Source of the DNA: Takakia lepidozioides
Lineage: Eukaryota > Streptophyta > Takakiopsida > Takakiales > Takakiaceae
Direction of reading: 5' to 3'
Length of the DNA: 64,000 nucleotides
NCBI GenBank assembly: GCA_030704615.1
Contig: CM060733.1
Location: 43,090,001 to 43,154,000 of the forward strand
A model generated the notes under the pieces. It saw only the letters and a program-made list of their open reading frames with translations, was not told the origin of the DNA and made no database searches. This document shows, piece by piece, positions 31,822-44,983 of this stretch. Positions within the stretch are counted from its first letter, which is position 1, and the number at the start of each line of letters is the position of its first letter. The translations under genes and the position numbers were made by a program.

Positions 31822-34069
31822 GCTTAGCTTTCTTTTCATTTTCGTAGTGTGTGCAGACAATGGGGTTTTTATCCCATCGTCTTCATCAACAATCCAAAAA
31901 AAATTCATGGATTTCTTAAATTTATGTTCTTTATGAATTTAACCTTCTTTTCAGAATGGAAATATGTGAAAATCCTTTCCAAGATGATTTGAAAATTTAT
32001 GGATAGGCATGGGTTGTCTGTTTGATGAGCCAATGAATTCTTATAACAAGTCTCACATGCCAAGTCCATCTTCAATTAAGCTTATTTTATGATCTGGAAA
32101 TTGTTGTGTCAACTTGTCTTAAATTTGTCATGTTGCATTGATTTTTTTTCAAAAGACCAATGTTATCTCGTCATTTCAACTTCTATTTCAAATTTAGTTT
32201 AGCCATATTTGCACTACATGAACAATGCAGGTCGCAGATTTATAATAACTTTTACTTCTGTATCGCCAATACAAAATGTATACTATATCAACAGTTCGCC
32301 ATTCACTACCAATTCCTCATCTGTCTCGTCTGTCACATTAACCACTTTAATTGTCAAGTTAAGAAAAATATCATCACAAGAGCGACGTCGGGAAATGGGA
32401 AAAAAAAACGTTGGTGTACTATGCAATGGACTCTAATGAACTGCTTGTACATCAATGCAATCTAAGTCTCGCAAGTTCGCAATATCATCAACGTTGTTAT
32501 TGTAAGTACCTATCATCCTAGGAAATTCCAAAAAAATGAGATGCCGAATAAATCCCTTAGCACGCATTTTATCGACCACTTTACTATTGACAATTTGTTA
32601 TGACACTTAGCTACCGTTTTTAGGTCGATAGGCATGAATTGGTCCTTCGAAAACTACACAATGATGTCTCTATGGACAAGGCCAATCATGTGAAGGACAC
32701 ACAGACACATTGAGCCATATTATTAATATCATGCTCAGACCTCACAGTGGGTGAGTATCCAGCAGGTTCATACTCAACAATGTACATACCCGAACGTTTA
32801 ATTTTGTCACGAATACGCTGAGGAAGAAAGTGGCATCATGTTGCAACTTCATATGCCTTCTATACTGCATCCACTGTAGTCCTCACAAAATTACAATAAT
32901 TTCCGAAGTTCTTAACTCTCTTCCGAACATAGTCAGGGTAGAGATTTATTATCATGCATCCCTTTTCATCCCTAGAAAACATTGCATGGTCGAATTTGAC
33001 TTTCGGGATTGAGTCTGTCATGCTATGCAATAAGTGATAAGCATATCCAGGGCTAAGATAAAACTTGAATTTATGGTAAAAAATTGTGAAGTCAAAACAT
33101 TAAGAAAACATTGAGAGATTGGTTTGAGGTCAGGACCGCCATATCTTGCCCACATAAACCCACTGAAATTATGAGCCTGTTGCTACATATCCCAGTATAA
33201 ATTCCAAGTCTCCATAAAAAATTGTGGAAAGTGGTTTCACCTTGATCCAGAGATCCTGTTCAGCTTCCATCAACCTTCTGAGCTTGTCTTCATCTACAAA
33301 GAAGGTGCATCTAGGGAATTCCAATTTGGAATTCCTTATGTTTAGATCGATGATGTCACCCTTGCCCAAGGTGAGATCAAGACATTTTTAGAATTCCCTA
33401 GGATGATAGTTGCTTACAATAACAACGTCGATGATCATTGTTGCGAACTTGCGAGACTTAGATGGATTTGATGTACAAACAGTTCATTATAGTCTGTTGC
33501 ATAGTACACTAGCGTTTTTTATTCATTTTCTGACGTCGCTCTTGTGGCGACATTTTTCCTAACTTTACAATTAAAGTGGCTAATGTGACAGATCAAGAAT
33601 TTGTAGCGGTGAATGACGAACTGTTGATATAGTGTACATTTTGTAATGACGATACCGAAGTAAAAGTTATTGTAAATCTGACGACCTGCATTGTTCTATA
33701 GTGCAAATCTGGCTGAAATGGCGAGATTACACTGGTCTTTTGTAAAAATCAATGCAGTATGACAAATTTTAGACAAGTTGAAACACCAATTTCAAGATTA
33801 TAAAATAAACTTCATTGAAGATGGCCTTGGCATGTGAGACTTGTTGTAAGAATTTATCAGCTCATAAAAACAGACAACCAATGTCTATCCATAAATTTTC
33901 AACTCACCTTGGAAATGATTTTCACATATGTCCATTCTGAAAAGAATGTTAAATTCGTAAAGAACATAAATTTAAGAAATCCATGAATTTTTTCTCGATT
34001 GTTGATGAAGACGATGAGATAAAGATGCCATTTTCTGCACACACTACGAAAAGGAAAAGAAACCTAAGC
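31822..34069. mobile_element. long-arm inverted-repeat (foldback/MULE-like) element, 2.2 kb
   Basis: The left arm 31822-32533 and right arm 33388-34069 are reverse complements over about 700 bp at roughly 80-85% identity by eye. Matching words include TTCGTAGTGTGTGCAGA, TCATCGTCTTCATCAACAATC, ATTCATGGATTTCTTAAATT and CACAAGAGCGACGTC. The loop (32534-33387) holds no transposase. No target duplication was found at the ends, so the true termini may differ slightly. Possible origins are a Pack-MULE-type or foldback element. Confidence 0.85.
33169..33387 (-). pseudogene. gene fragment inside the inverted-repeat loop
   Basis: Minus frame reading LGKGDIIDLNIRNSKLEF, then FVDEDKLRRLMEAEQDLW. A related frame occurs at 60428-60670 (minus): FDLTSGKGGIIDLHLY. 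At DNA level 33353-33381 matches 60570-60604 with about two differences in 33 bp. I do not recognise the family. The pattern fits a host gene piece captured between the arms, or a shared repeat. Confidence 0.4.
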
Positions 34070-34164
34070 ATTATTAATTCAAAGTCTCACAATTTCTACT
34101 TTTTGACATCGTTAACTCGTGTTGGAGAATCACTTGATACATTCGGTTACCAGATGCAAAGAAA

Positions 34165-34310
34165 ACAAAAGTGGGAGCAAAAAAACAACCCGAATCTGCA
34201 ATTGAATTGAATTGTGCGCCACAACTCAGTCAGCTCACAATTCAATTCAATTGACAACAGTTCAATTGAACTACGAAACTCAAACCTAGTTCATAATTCC
34301 AAAGCGTGCA
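34165..34310. repeat. inverted copy of the CAATTCAATTGAATTG repeat
   Basis: On the minus strand this reads GAACTAGGTTTGAGTTTC, then palindromic CAATTCAATT units, then CAGATTCGGGTTGTTTTT, the same order as 11313-11440. Confidence 0.85.
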
Positions 34311-36559
34311 GTGAGGAAGAAGCTTAAAGTAGGTGAGAAGTTCATCAATCTGTTCCTGGAGTAGTTGGATTCTATTCGCACTTCGGGCGTCAATCAGCAC
34401 GGGAAACTAATTGATATGACTAACCTTATCGAAACTTGGAGGTTGACACTGGAGGAGCAACAATTAATTGCGTCTTTGGTGGGATTTGAAAACCCGAGTT
34501 ATTTTTCCTAACATGTTTTGCATTAGATTGCTACCATGGCTGTGCTAATAGTTTAGTTCCCATCGAGTGTAGAACTTTTGCATTACGGTTATCTTCTGGT
34601 ATATCTTCGAGGTGGAGAGAACACTGCCTACTGCGTTTGATGACCGTTTGCATTTTGTAGAGGATCATCACGTGTTTGTAATCTGTATAATCTTTGTATA
34701 TAATGTGTACTATACATTTTCACAATTTCTGTAACTCTTTTTTCTTTCTTGAGAATTATGCAGTATCAAGAGATGAAGCATGTGTGGATCGACACAGGAA
34801 GAATCTCTAGCAAATAGCTTGGTCTGCATGTTAATTTTCATGCATTAAATTGGTATAGATTCTCATGATGGCAAATTGTGTGCAATTTAGATCTAAAATG
34901 TAGTGATTGATTGCGTCAAAGACACTAAAAGAAGAAGGTGAGCGCTAATCTGTGTTTTTTTTTTCTCCCTTGTTGAGTTTTCTTGCTTGAGTTTTCTTCT
35001 CGTTTGATGGGTTTTCGGGTGCACCCGGGTGCAGAGGTATTACAAATAAGTGAAATACATGGCGACCGGGTGTGACACTGTGGGTGTGCTCGCAGTGGCC
35101 ACTAACCAACAAATCACATACTCCAATATGGAGGTTCATGGAGTCAACCTTGAATCTATCAAGAAAAGCGTAGATGACCTGAAGGGCACGACGTGAAACT
35201 TGAATCGGTCAACGTGAAACTTGAAGCACTCAATAAGAAAGTGGAAGCACTGCATCTTGAAATGAAGAACGGCTTCTCGAGCCTAAAGAAGAAGTGAAGC
35301 ATGAGTTTTCTGTCTTACTAACAGTATAATGATAAGCTAGGTAGTTTCCTTCCTACTGAATGCTTGCATGTGGGTCTTCTCTCTTGACAAAGTCATGGGG
35401 TTTTGGTCACCGTGGAAGAGGTTTTTGAAATGGTTGAAAACTATGGATGTCATGTCCGGATCTCTCTATCTTGTTCATTGAGCTCTGTGTTTGCGCTTGG
35501 CTCTGTGAATTTGGATTTATCAATGATGTTCAGGGACTGCAATAGGGATTTGAGTGTGAACCTGTGATGAATGTCCAATCTTGATGTAGTGAGGGACTTC
35601 AGGCTTAGAGCTTCAGATGCTGAACCTTATCTTGGGCTGGTGTTATTAAGGTTCTCGTTCTTTTTTGGTTTCTCATCCTCTTTGAGTTATGATCAGACTC
35701 TGTGTGTGTGAAGTGCTTCATCCAACAGAATTACTGTGTGTGGTTTAAGTTTCTTTGGTTCATAGAGGGTTATCATGTTCTCAATGAGTTCATCTCTAGT
35801 TAGAGACTCTTGGCTTTGAACAGTTCAGCCATGCAGTACTTCTGTCCAAGCTAATCTGGCCTATCGTGTGTTATCTCTGGGTCAAGACATATCATCTCTG
35901 TACATATGAAGTCATGCATTCTTATTAGATGGTATTGTGGGCTTTCCACCTCTCTAGTTTCCTCTTTCACTTTCATTCCAAATCTGTTGTCATGGCAAAA
36001 AAGAACAATGCCTCAGCCTCCATGATGGATATGTACCCAATTTATTGAGTGATACACTGCAGGTGCAAACTTCGTTGAAATTTGCTATGAAGTGAGTGGA
36101 GAAAGTACTTCCCATCCAATGCTAGAATATAAAGTTCGTAACATCGATTGCAATAATTAGCACAGCACTAGAGGACAAAATTGCGGAAGAGTTGAACCTT
36201 GTGCAGCTTCACCATGGAGTCATTTGGTGTCTGTAAACGTGAAAAAGTGGACGGGTTTAGATATTAGAATGTTTTTGGAGTCTATAGTACTCTCTTCTAC
36301 TTTGAAATATTACATTTCAAAACAGAGATTGACTGGAGCAAACTGATAAATCTGACGATGCAATTTCACTTCTGGTTTACGCTTTCAAGAGTATACTATA
36401 TGGCTTGCAATCGGAATGGTTCTTTCAGATAACCACGTTGTCTGAGGTCTGAGGTAATTTGTATTATATTGTCTAGGTGTGACGGCATAATATAACTTAA
36501 GGTGTATAATATTTAATTCTGGGTATGGTCAAATGCGAATTGGAACAATTTGGAGGTGA
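34311..36559. other. intergenic, no confident gene
   Basis: AT-rich, with no long frame except the small coiled-coil-like frame at 35059. Several splice-like and UTR-like stretches, but nothing assignable. Confidence 0.4.
35059..35297 (+). pseudogene. small coiled-coil-like frame with frameshift
   Basis: ATG 35059 opens 45 codons (MATGCDTVGVLAVATNQQI, then NLESIKKSVDDLKGT) to a TGA at 35194. Shifting frame at about 35190 continues DVKLESVNVKLEALNKKVEA and ends FSSLKKK with TGA at 35295. Both halves have heptad-like Leu/Val spacing, so they look like one small coiled-coil protein of about 80 residues broken by an indel. Family unknown. Confidence 0.35.
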
Positions 36560-36568
36560 GTTTTAGAG
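36560..36568 (+). repeat. 9-bp target site duplication, left copy (MULE 2)
   Basis: GTTTTAGAG, repeated exactly at 48925-48933. Confidence 0.96.
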
Positions 36569-36938
36569 GCCTCTCATTTTAAGATAAGAGGGTCTTCAAT
36601 GGGCACGAGCGATGTGGCCGGTGGGCCCCGCGCACGGACGCCCGGCTCCCCAGCACCCCGCCCGCCGCTGCGCGCGGTCGCCCAGCCGCGGGCGCGGCTG
36701 CAGCAACCGCGCCCGCGCCCCCGTCCGCCGCGCGGCCAGTCCCCCGCCCATGAGTCCGCTGCCCTCCAGTCTGCCCCGCCAGTCTGCCCGCCAGTGCTGG
36801 CCAGTCCGGTGCCCAGCAGTCTGCCAGTCCGCAGTCTGCCCGCCAGTCCCTGGCCAGTCCCCTGCCATCCAGTCCGCTGACGGCGCAGGATCGCCACCGT
36901 CCATTCCCATAACCCATCCGAGCCCTCCATTTTTAGGG
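36569..36938. repeat. MULE 2 left terminal inverted repeat
   Basis: About 370 bp, GC-rich, ending at CCCTCCATTTTTAGG. It matches the reverse complement of 48651-48924 almost base for base except for extra CCAGTC/CAGTCTGCC repeats and a short extra GC-rich segment. The long overlapping frames on both strands come from GC richness. Confidence 0.95.
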
Positions 36939-37748
36939 CTGCGAAAATGGCAATGATCTTCCCACCAAATCCCGGCCGCTCTCTTTTGACGGCTGTTTGT
37001 TGTCCGATGTTGCGGTAGGCGTTTCCATGCACGCGACTGTTCCTCTTTTGCGCGCGATGTTCATGATGATGATGAAGCGTGTGCTTGAACATGAGAGGAC
37101 TGTCTGGGCACTACAGCCACCATCGTGCATATGCTTCCACTATTTTTGCCTTCTTGTTGTGCTTTCGGGAACCTTCGTTTTATGGTTTGGTTCTATGTCA
37201 TAAATATGGAAAATGCGGACATCTGTCGTCGATAACGTCCTCTGCTTGTGATCCGTCATGATACGTTTAGCCCCTTCGTACTGCATCCCTCATGAGAGCC
37301 TTCACAGTTTAGTTCGTTAAAGGAACCCATGGGTAACATGGGCGCGAAAATGGTGGAAGCGTATGCACATGGGGGCGTGTATTGCAGATTTCGTATCGGA
37401 CGATGGGACTGTTTATGTGACCAAGTATAGCGGCTTGCATCCGTCGTGCATAAGTTGTGGAAAAGGGTGGAGAATCTGAAGAAACCCAGCTTTGTGATGG
37501 ATCCACATGGTATTATATAAGGGATGGCAGCACAAAAAGCAATTCGAGTCGTCACGGAACACCATCCAGTCGTAAGGTCCTCAAACATCCACACGCACCT
37601 GCTGAATGCAGATGTCTGAGCCACGACGGGAGATGTCTGAGACAATTGCATCTGCAAATGCGCGTGGATGTTTGAGGTCCGTTGTGTCGCGAGTCTGTTC
37701 ACAGTGGGTCCGCTGGCCCGTCAGTGCTCCGGATATTCCCCTTATCGC

Positions 37749-38105
37749 GTGCATAACAGTCAGTTTGGAGGCGGTCTGGAAGTCCGTCTGTTGGGATATC
37801 AGTCTGTTGCACTTGTGAATTTGTCAGTCTGTTGTGTCGGAAGTCTGTTGCACATTTTCCAGTCAGTCTGGCGAAAAGTGCTTGGACTGTGCAAACAAGA
37901 TGAACAGTCCAAGAGACCAAAACTAAGTCTGTTTGAGGTCAAGTCTGGCGAAACAGTTCTCCTCTATGGATATCAGTCTGTTGGAATGCATCAAAGTGCT
38001 CCGGATGCGTGCATAACAGTCAGTTTGGAGGCGGTCTGCTGGAAGTCCGTCTGTTGGGATATCAGTCTGTTGCACTTGTGAATTTGTCAGTCTGTTGTGT
38101 CGGAA
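37749..38105. repeat. direct duplication of about 95 bp inside MULE 2
   Basis: 37749-37842 and 38009-38105 share GTGCATAACAGTCAGTTTGG, GATATCAGTCTGTTGCACTT and GTCAGTCTGTTGTGTCGG nearly without change. The intervening DNA holds further CAGTCTG words. Non-coding. Confidence 0.88.
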
Positions 38106-38825
38106 AACTTCTTATTAGTCTTTTGGAGTCTGGCGAAACGTCCGTCTGCTGGACTCCTCTATGGATATCAGTCGGACTGTGCATGCATCAGTCTGTTGTG
38201 CGCGAGTCTGTTCGCAATGGGTGTGTTCGACTTTCCTGTTCTCCCCTTACTCTCTTTTGTCTTCATTCCGCAGGGAAGTGCCTCCAATATGAAGCCGCTT
38301 CGCCTCAGCAAAGCGAATAGTCCGCTGGACTGGCGGTCCGGTGGACTCTCGGCCCGATGGGAAATGAGTCTGCTGCACTTGCGAGGACGTGGATGAATTT
38401 AGTACGATCCGTTCGTTCGGTGGACGTATTCAATGCGATGACGGCGGATAGTTGGCGCCTGTGAAATCGCGCCACGTTGGCAGTGCCATGCCCGCTTTCC
38501 CCCTTCTACTTCTACTTCTCCATTCTCTTCGCGCCTGTTTCTTCGCACTTTTGCACTGCTTTTTTTCCTCTTTGCGTTTCCATCACCGTAACGAAAGACG
38601 ACCGTTCTTCCCCAGGTGTGGAGAGTCGCGGTGAGCCGCGAAGCGTCGCAAACACGCTCGCCTTCGTAACAACTCGAAGTTCATCGGCTCGGTGAGGTTC
38701 TCACTTGCTGCGGTGTTTCCATTCCATTCTGTGTCCTCTTCTTGCTTAGGGTGAGTCTTTTCATAGGACTTCTATCTGTCGCTCTGTCGCTCATTGTCCT
38801 TGCACCTTCGTTTCATTCTGCAGCG

Positions 38826-41800
38826 ATGGAGGATGCTTGTGAAAAAGGTGGAGCGGACTGGTTGGATTTTGTGCACCAAACCAGACTGAAGAAGGAGCGA
38901 AGGTACTGGTACTCACCAGACGAGTTTGATCATAAAATAGTGGAAGCATTTGTAGACCTCCGCGCCCGGAAGCCCAAAAACTCGAATTGGCAGAAGGACA
39001 AGCTCTTCTGTCCCTTCTGTGAAGAGGTAATCAAGGACAAAATCCAACTAAATCGGCATTGTGTTGACACGGGTTGCAAGGAGACTGTTGCAATGATTCC
39101 ACGGGATTTCAAGCCTTGGCCGATACTGAAAGAAATGTCGATTGTCAAAGAGGCCACAATGCGCTTGCGCGGATCAGTGCTTGACCCCCGCACTTTGGAA
39201 TTAGACGAAGTGCGCGCACGGTATGGCGTCCATTGTGGTGGCCCGTCAATGGAGGATTTGCAAGTGCAGGGAACGCTGGACGCTCCCAGAAAACGTAAAC
39301 TGAGTGATGGGGCCCAAAAAAAGGAGAGGCAAAAAAAAAGAAGGCTGCAAGGTCTGCTCGCGAGGCAAGGGCAAAATCCACGCAACAGACTGAACCCCGT
39401 CCTGGGCGGCAGACCCACACCATCAGTACTGATACTGAAAGTGAATCTGCTCAGGGCCTGGAAGGGGTGACAAGTCCAGTGGACATTGACTTGCCTGACC
39501 AGACTCGGCAGCAGACTCACACAAATATCGCGACCCATGCCATCGGTTTAGGGTCAAAACCAAAAACTCAACAGAGCACTGAAGGGCCAGTCTGCCCTGG
39601 CACATTGCGCCTCGTTGACTTTGGGCTTTTCCCACCAGAGTGCCCACCAATTGGGATCCAGACTTCTTCCGTTATTTCTACAGAGTTGCCCAGTCAGGTC
39701 TGCTACGCACATTAATCCGACAGGGCGGAACAGAACTGGTTGAACAGCTTTGAAGATGAAGATGACGATGATGAAGTAGAGGAGGTAATGGTCAGTCTGA
39801 CCGCCCAGTCTGTTCTCTGTGCTGTTTGAGTCCATCATCGGGGTCACGTTGCCTATTCAGTCTGGTCAGTCCCCTGCGTTCTCTCCTCAGTCCTGGCTCA
39901 GTCCGCTCGTCAGTTAGTCTGTTTTATATCGCTGCATTACTTACTGAGTCCGTTTGTCAGTCCGCTGGTCCAGTCCACTGGTATAGTCTACTAGTTGCCT
40001 CCACCCTACGTACGCACGTTAGTCTGCTGGTCTGTGAGTCCAGTCCGCTGCATGAGGTGAATATAGAGTCCACGTCCATGTTCCTGACGTCGAAGTTCTC
40101 TGCCGTGTACCAGGATGAACGTGTTTCTATTCGTAGGGCCATTCAGGCTTGGCGGATACCTAGCAATGATGCTCCTTTACAAGCGACTGCAGTGCGTGCG
40201 GAAGTGGACCGCGTGCGAGAGTACATATTATTGAAGTATCCTGGGTCATCTGCTGCTATAGCGGCATTACATATTGAAGACGCGTCGGGGGGGAATGCGT
40301 CTGGGACAGCCGAGTCTGCCATCCAGCAGACTCCCATTCAGCAGGCCGTCATCCAGCAGACTCCCGTTCAGCAGCCTGTCATCCAGACTCCAACGAGCAG
40401 ACTCCCAACGAGCAGCCTGTCATCCTGCAGACTCCTCTCCAGGAGCCCATCATGCAGCCCATGCCAATGGGAAGTCCTGTCATCCAACAGACTGCGGACC
40501 AGCAGACTGCCTTTCTCTCACATAGCACGGCGCTTTTTGCAGTTTGGCGATCGCCATCACCGGTAATTCGACCCGGAGCTGAAGACCTCACACTTCCCCG
40601 GCTTAGGGTGGGAGAAATTAATCCCCATTTGGATTGGCATAATGAGCTCCACCGGATTGTTGCGGACCGCCGGTGGTCATTTGTACCCTTTCATTATTCC
40701 ATGGAGTTTTCTATTGAGGAAGCCAACCATGTTCTAGAAGCCGCCTCTGCTGTTGCCATTGAAGCCACAAGCGACCAAAATGCGCCGCCTCTACTTGTGC
40801 AGCTGATTCTCATGGATGACCCACGCCTGAAGACCTCAGACATATGCCTATGGCACATCCAACCTTTGGGGTGCGAAGAAAGCACTTGTTCGGATTGACT
40901 GAGGAGGACTTTGAGCGCATGGCAGCTTCCTTCCTACAACACAGATGGATGCAATTTGGCAATTTCCCGCTCATACAACAAGTTGATGAAGGATCTGCAT
41001 AGTTTGAGGATGGACTTACTCCATGGAACAGACCATTCACAGAAGTTTGTGGTGGATGACGCATTGCACTGGTTTGCATTGGTGATGGAGCGAGCAGTAT
41101 TCGACATTGTTTTGCAGAATCCCAATGTCTTCAAAGTCCTGTGGTGTGGATCCCAACTGAAGACCGCATCGGCGCCATTGCTCATCTCGATGGAGCATGC
41201 CTGTGCCGGCAAATCAAGGACATTGGCCTCGTCGGAAATCTCTTGGAAGGTAAAATGTTATGGGCAACTTTCGTGTTTCAGCTCAATTTCTTTTGCCAAC
41301 TTTTTTACAAGTTCACATTTGCATAAACATGTGTTGCAGGGCGAGTTGATCTGGGAGACAAGCAAGTGCAGGCTGCTTTCGACTCTTTTGCCAGAGGTGC
41401 AAGGGACCTTGTCCTGGCTTTACAAGGAGTTCGGGAGACTGTCCAGCAGACTGGCCACAAGAATGTCGAACAACATATTCCCCACGACACATGTGGGCAG
41501 ACTGCCCAAGTGCTGGAGACCGAGCATGTGCACCAGACCGTCCCGGGTAATAGGCCGGATCACTCCCAGCAGACTGCCCCGCACACACATACTCAGTATG
41601 TGCAAACAGTACTGAGCGAACTTTGCAGACTTTGCAGCAGACCAGACCGGCCAGCAGATTGCCCCTCAGCAGACCCAGCAAGGCCAGCAGATTGCCCCTC
41701 AGCAGACTGTGCAGCACACTGGCGAACCACTCAGCAGATGGCCGAGCAGACTATCCAGGAGACTAACAGCCAGTCTGTTCCCTGGATTGTGCAACAGACT

Positions 41801-44433
41801 CGGATGCACTGGCCTCACCGGGACCCTGTGGACGAATTTCTGCTGAGTTCCCAACACATGTTTTTGGATCTGCCAGTATGAGTGTTTTGACCGAGTCCAC
41901 TTTTCCCCCAGGCACATTCACTGACGACGTCATCAGGTCACCGGTAAAGCATTCTTATCCAGCTCCCCGTGGCCTGCCTTCTATGACCTTCCAGGTTAGT
42001 CCCGTTTTCGTGCGCTCAGTGGCGAAAGCCATAGATGAGTCTTACGTGATGACCGAACTCAATCTGGGAACGCAAAACCGTATCATAGATCTTACAGAAG
42101 AGTCTGAGGAAGCAATTGCCGGTGGGTCTTCCATACATGTTCTTGATGTTTCCCAAGTCCATGGAGATCCGAACACCCAGCCGGCTGTCCACCAGACTGA
42201 CCAGCACACTGAACAGTGGACACATGGAAGGACTGCCGAGCAACCTGTGGCGGGGCAGCATACTGTCTTCATTGATGAGCAGACTGAACCGCAGACTAAC
42301 CAGCAGACTGCACAGGTCACAGATGGAAGGACTGACCAGGATGGCTCGGAGCGGCAGACTGCACAGCTCAGCTCTGACTGCACAGTTCAGATTGCACGGC
42401 CTGACCAGCACACTGCACACTTCACAGAGGGAAGGACTGACGACCAACCTGCCACCGAGCACATTGCCCACATTGAGGAAGAGACTGAACCGCAGAGTTG
42501 CCAGCAGACTGCACAGTTCACAGACGAAAGGACTGACGAAGAACCGGCGGCCGAGCAGACTGCCCACATTGAGCAACAGACTGAACATGCTGGCAGGCAC
42601 ACTGACAAGGAACCACATGCGGCGCAGACACCGTCTGGTATAGCGCTGGATTACATGGAGTCTGCTCCCTCACCCCTTGGGCAGGTTGTGCCATTTCCTC
42701 TTTCAGCACTGTTGTTTATGTTTTAGCACATTGTGAAATTGGGCTAATTCGACATTTTGCTCGGTATCCTCACAGGATGTTCGTCCCTCCGTCGGCAGAC
42801 TGTCTACTTCTGAGGACATGACATCTTCCGCCCATGCTGCAAACGTGGGATCGACAACCAAGAAAGGTGTGGGGGTGAGCACGCCCCCCGATGCGCGGGT
42901 CAGTTCTACGCATGCGACCCACGAAGCTGCAAAGACAGGTCCAGCAAGTGTAAACAAACCTGCTGACCAGCCTCTGTTGCGAAGTAGGGCGGCAGCGCTG
43001 CGTTTGTCTGCTCTATCCAGCCCGCCTACAGCTGTCCCTGCTTCCCAGGGGAGAGGCAAAGCCAAGAAGCGGACTGTCGTGGACCATGCTGAGGAGGTCG
43101 AGGAGGGTCCGAGTACCAAGAGACCGGCGAAGAAAAAGTCTGGCGTCTTTATGAACAAGAACCGCAAGCTGGCCTTGACATGGACAAAGATGTGGGTCGT
43201 TTCCTGGAGCAGCACAGGTGAGTACTGTGCTCAGTCTCCTCGTCTGTCTTTGTCGTTAAGTGCTTTGCGCTCTGTTGTGGTCAGTCTGCACGCTGGTCAG
43301 TCTGCTGCTGGTTTCATCATTGTCTGTTGTGGTTAGTCTTGTCAGTCTGATGAATTGTTCAGCCTGTAGAGTGTTTGGTACCATGTTGACGTCAGTCTGT
43401 TCAGTACATGAGGCTTCCCGAAGGATGGTCTGCTCTGTGCAGGATGGGTGCTCGGTTTGGCAAAGCACATGCTCTGCACGTGAAGGCGGGTAATTCCATG
43501 CTGATGTTTTTTGAAGGGGACCCACGGTTTGAATGCGGACTGTCGCCGGATGACATAAAGGCGGTCCAGAAGGTTGAGTCGGAGTGCACAGATAGACTCC
43601 TGGAGCTGTGGTGTCGATTCTATGAGAAAGTCGGTTGAGGCTGCGTTCACCACTATTGTTGTTCTTCCAACGTCGACGTGGACGGTGTTGAAGTCATTGG
43701 GGGTGGGGCAACATGAAAGCCTTCTGGAGGTCTTGAAAGGTTGCCTCAGCACTGAACGACTGGGCAAGGACTTGAAAGAGTGCGATTTCATTTTGGTGCC
43801 AATTGGGGACGAGTAAGAACTCTTCTGAGTCTGCTGAGACTGTCTCCTGAGTCATAGTCTGGTTTCGCAGTGTCGTCTTGACTCTGAGCGATTAAGTTGA
43901 CCTCTGTATTTGTGCAGTGGACTGGGTTTGAAGATTGAGTCTGCTGAGTGCTGAGTCTGCTAGTCGCCCATCATGATTGTGCAATGACGCCATGTTGTTT
44001 GATACCATTGCAGGGGCACTGGAGTGTTTGTATCATCGACCTCCGCAAGGGCTGTTACACTCACCTGAACTCTATCAGGGACTTGCATAAATGTCCCTTT
44101 GTTCTAGGGTGGATTCGGAAGCTTCATGCGAGTGCTTAGGGTACTCGATGGACTCACCAGAGTGGCATGATTGTCCAAGCATTTCAGTTCCACGCGCCTG
44201 ATGTGCCCCAGCAACCATTCAGCTGGGAGTGTGGCTTTTACGTCATGTCATTCATTCAAGTGTTTTATGAGTGGGTAAAAGTCAGAGCAAATGTCTCCAA
44301 GACTGCAAAGCCAGAGAGAGGAACACCTTTCACGAAGGACTGGTTTACTTTCAAGTTTGCACTTGGGCAGCGAATGCAGTGTGCCCAGTATATCGTGCGG
44401 GGGTTGGACAATGTAGAGAAACTGCTCTCATGA
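38826..44433 (+). pseudogene. MULE 2 cargo: Ulp1/C48 SUMO-protease-like protein, disrupted
   Basis: Exon 1 starts at ATG 38826 just after a splice-acceptor-like TTCTGCAG. It encodes MEDACEKGGADWLDFVHQTR and a C2H2-like knuckle (FCPFCEEVIKDKIQLNRHC). Middle exons are rich in Gln-Thr/Gln-Gln-Thr, directly produced by CAGCAGACT repeats (40300-40530, 41430-41790, 42180-42620), separated by conserved blocks such as WSFVPFHYSMEFSIEEANHV. The C-terminus is the protease: CDFILVPIGDE, then after an intron GHWSVCIIDLRKGCYTHLNS (catalytic His; the Asp position reads Asn) and FSWECGFYVMSF (catalytic Cys). Ulp1 proteases process SUMO or cut SUMO conjugates. Damage: a TAG at about 44138, TAA near 39713 and several indel-type frame changes (for example the A-run near 39315-39340). 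Confidence 0.8.
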
Positions 44434-44827
44434 GTATGATGTACTTGTCCTGTGAAGTCTATGTACCGAAATAAAAAATGCGAGTCTTTTCGCTTACTAT
44501 TCCAGTGGTGATGAGCACTTTTGTGTACTGTGGGTGCTGGCATGTTTTGTAATGTTGTCACTAAACTCAATGGACACAATGGTGTCAATTTTTCCATGCA
44601 CTGTGCACCCGAGTCTGCTGAGCTTGAATGTGCGAGCAGTACGCTGCCGAGGCTAGGACTGTGGGGTCTGGTACCTAGTCTGGGAGGCACCATGTCCATG
44701 AGTCCGCTGGACGCTGGATTGGCATAAGTTGCAGGGATGAGGTGGAAGTGTGGTGAGCAGTTTTTGGAGTGGGCAGCAGACTGACCAGCAGACTGGCTTA
44801 CTGGCGCTCGCAGTCTGTTGACTGTGA

Positions 44828-44940
44828 CTCTGTTGGGAGACTGTGCGTGAGTCCGTTGGGAGACTATGCTTGGGAGACTGTGTGGGAGTCAGTTGGGAGA
44901 CTGGAGGAGTCCGTTGGGAGACTGTGCATTAGTCCATTGC
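44828..44940. repeat. GAGTCCGTTGGGAGACTGTG minisatellite
   Basis: Five or six partial units of 20-30 bp with GTTGGGAGACT as the constant core, between the two convergent MULE 2 genes. Confidence 0.85.
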
Positions 44941-44983
44941 GGACTTGTATTTCAGAAAGGGACAATGCTACCAGAAGAATTGC

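Noticed and set aside
32160-32465. Frames in the left arm of the inverted-repeat element
   Set aside because: They do not persist in the matching right arm and are AT-rich chance frames.
36579-37092. Long Gly/Arg/Ala-rich frames on both strands near 36.6-37.1 kb and 48.5-48.9 kb
   Set aside because: They are by-products of the GC-rich terminal inverted repeats of MULE 2, mirrored at both ends; no codon or domain evidence.
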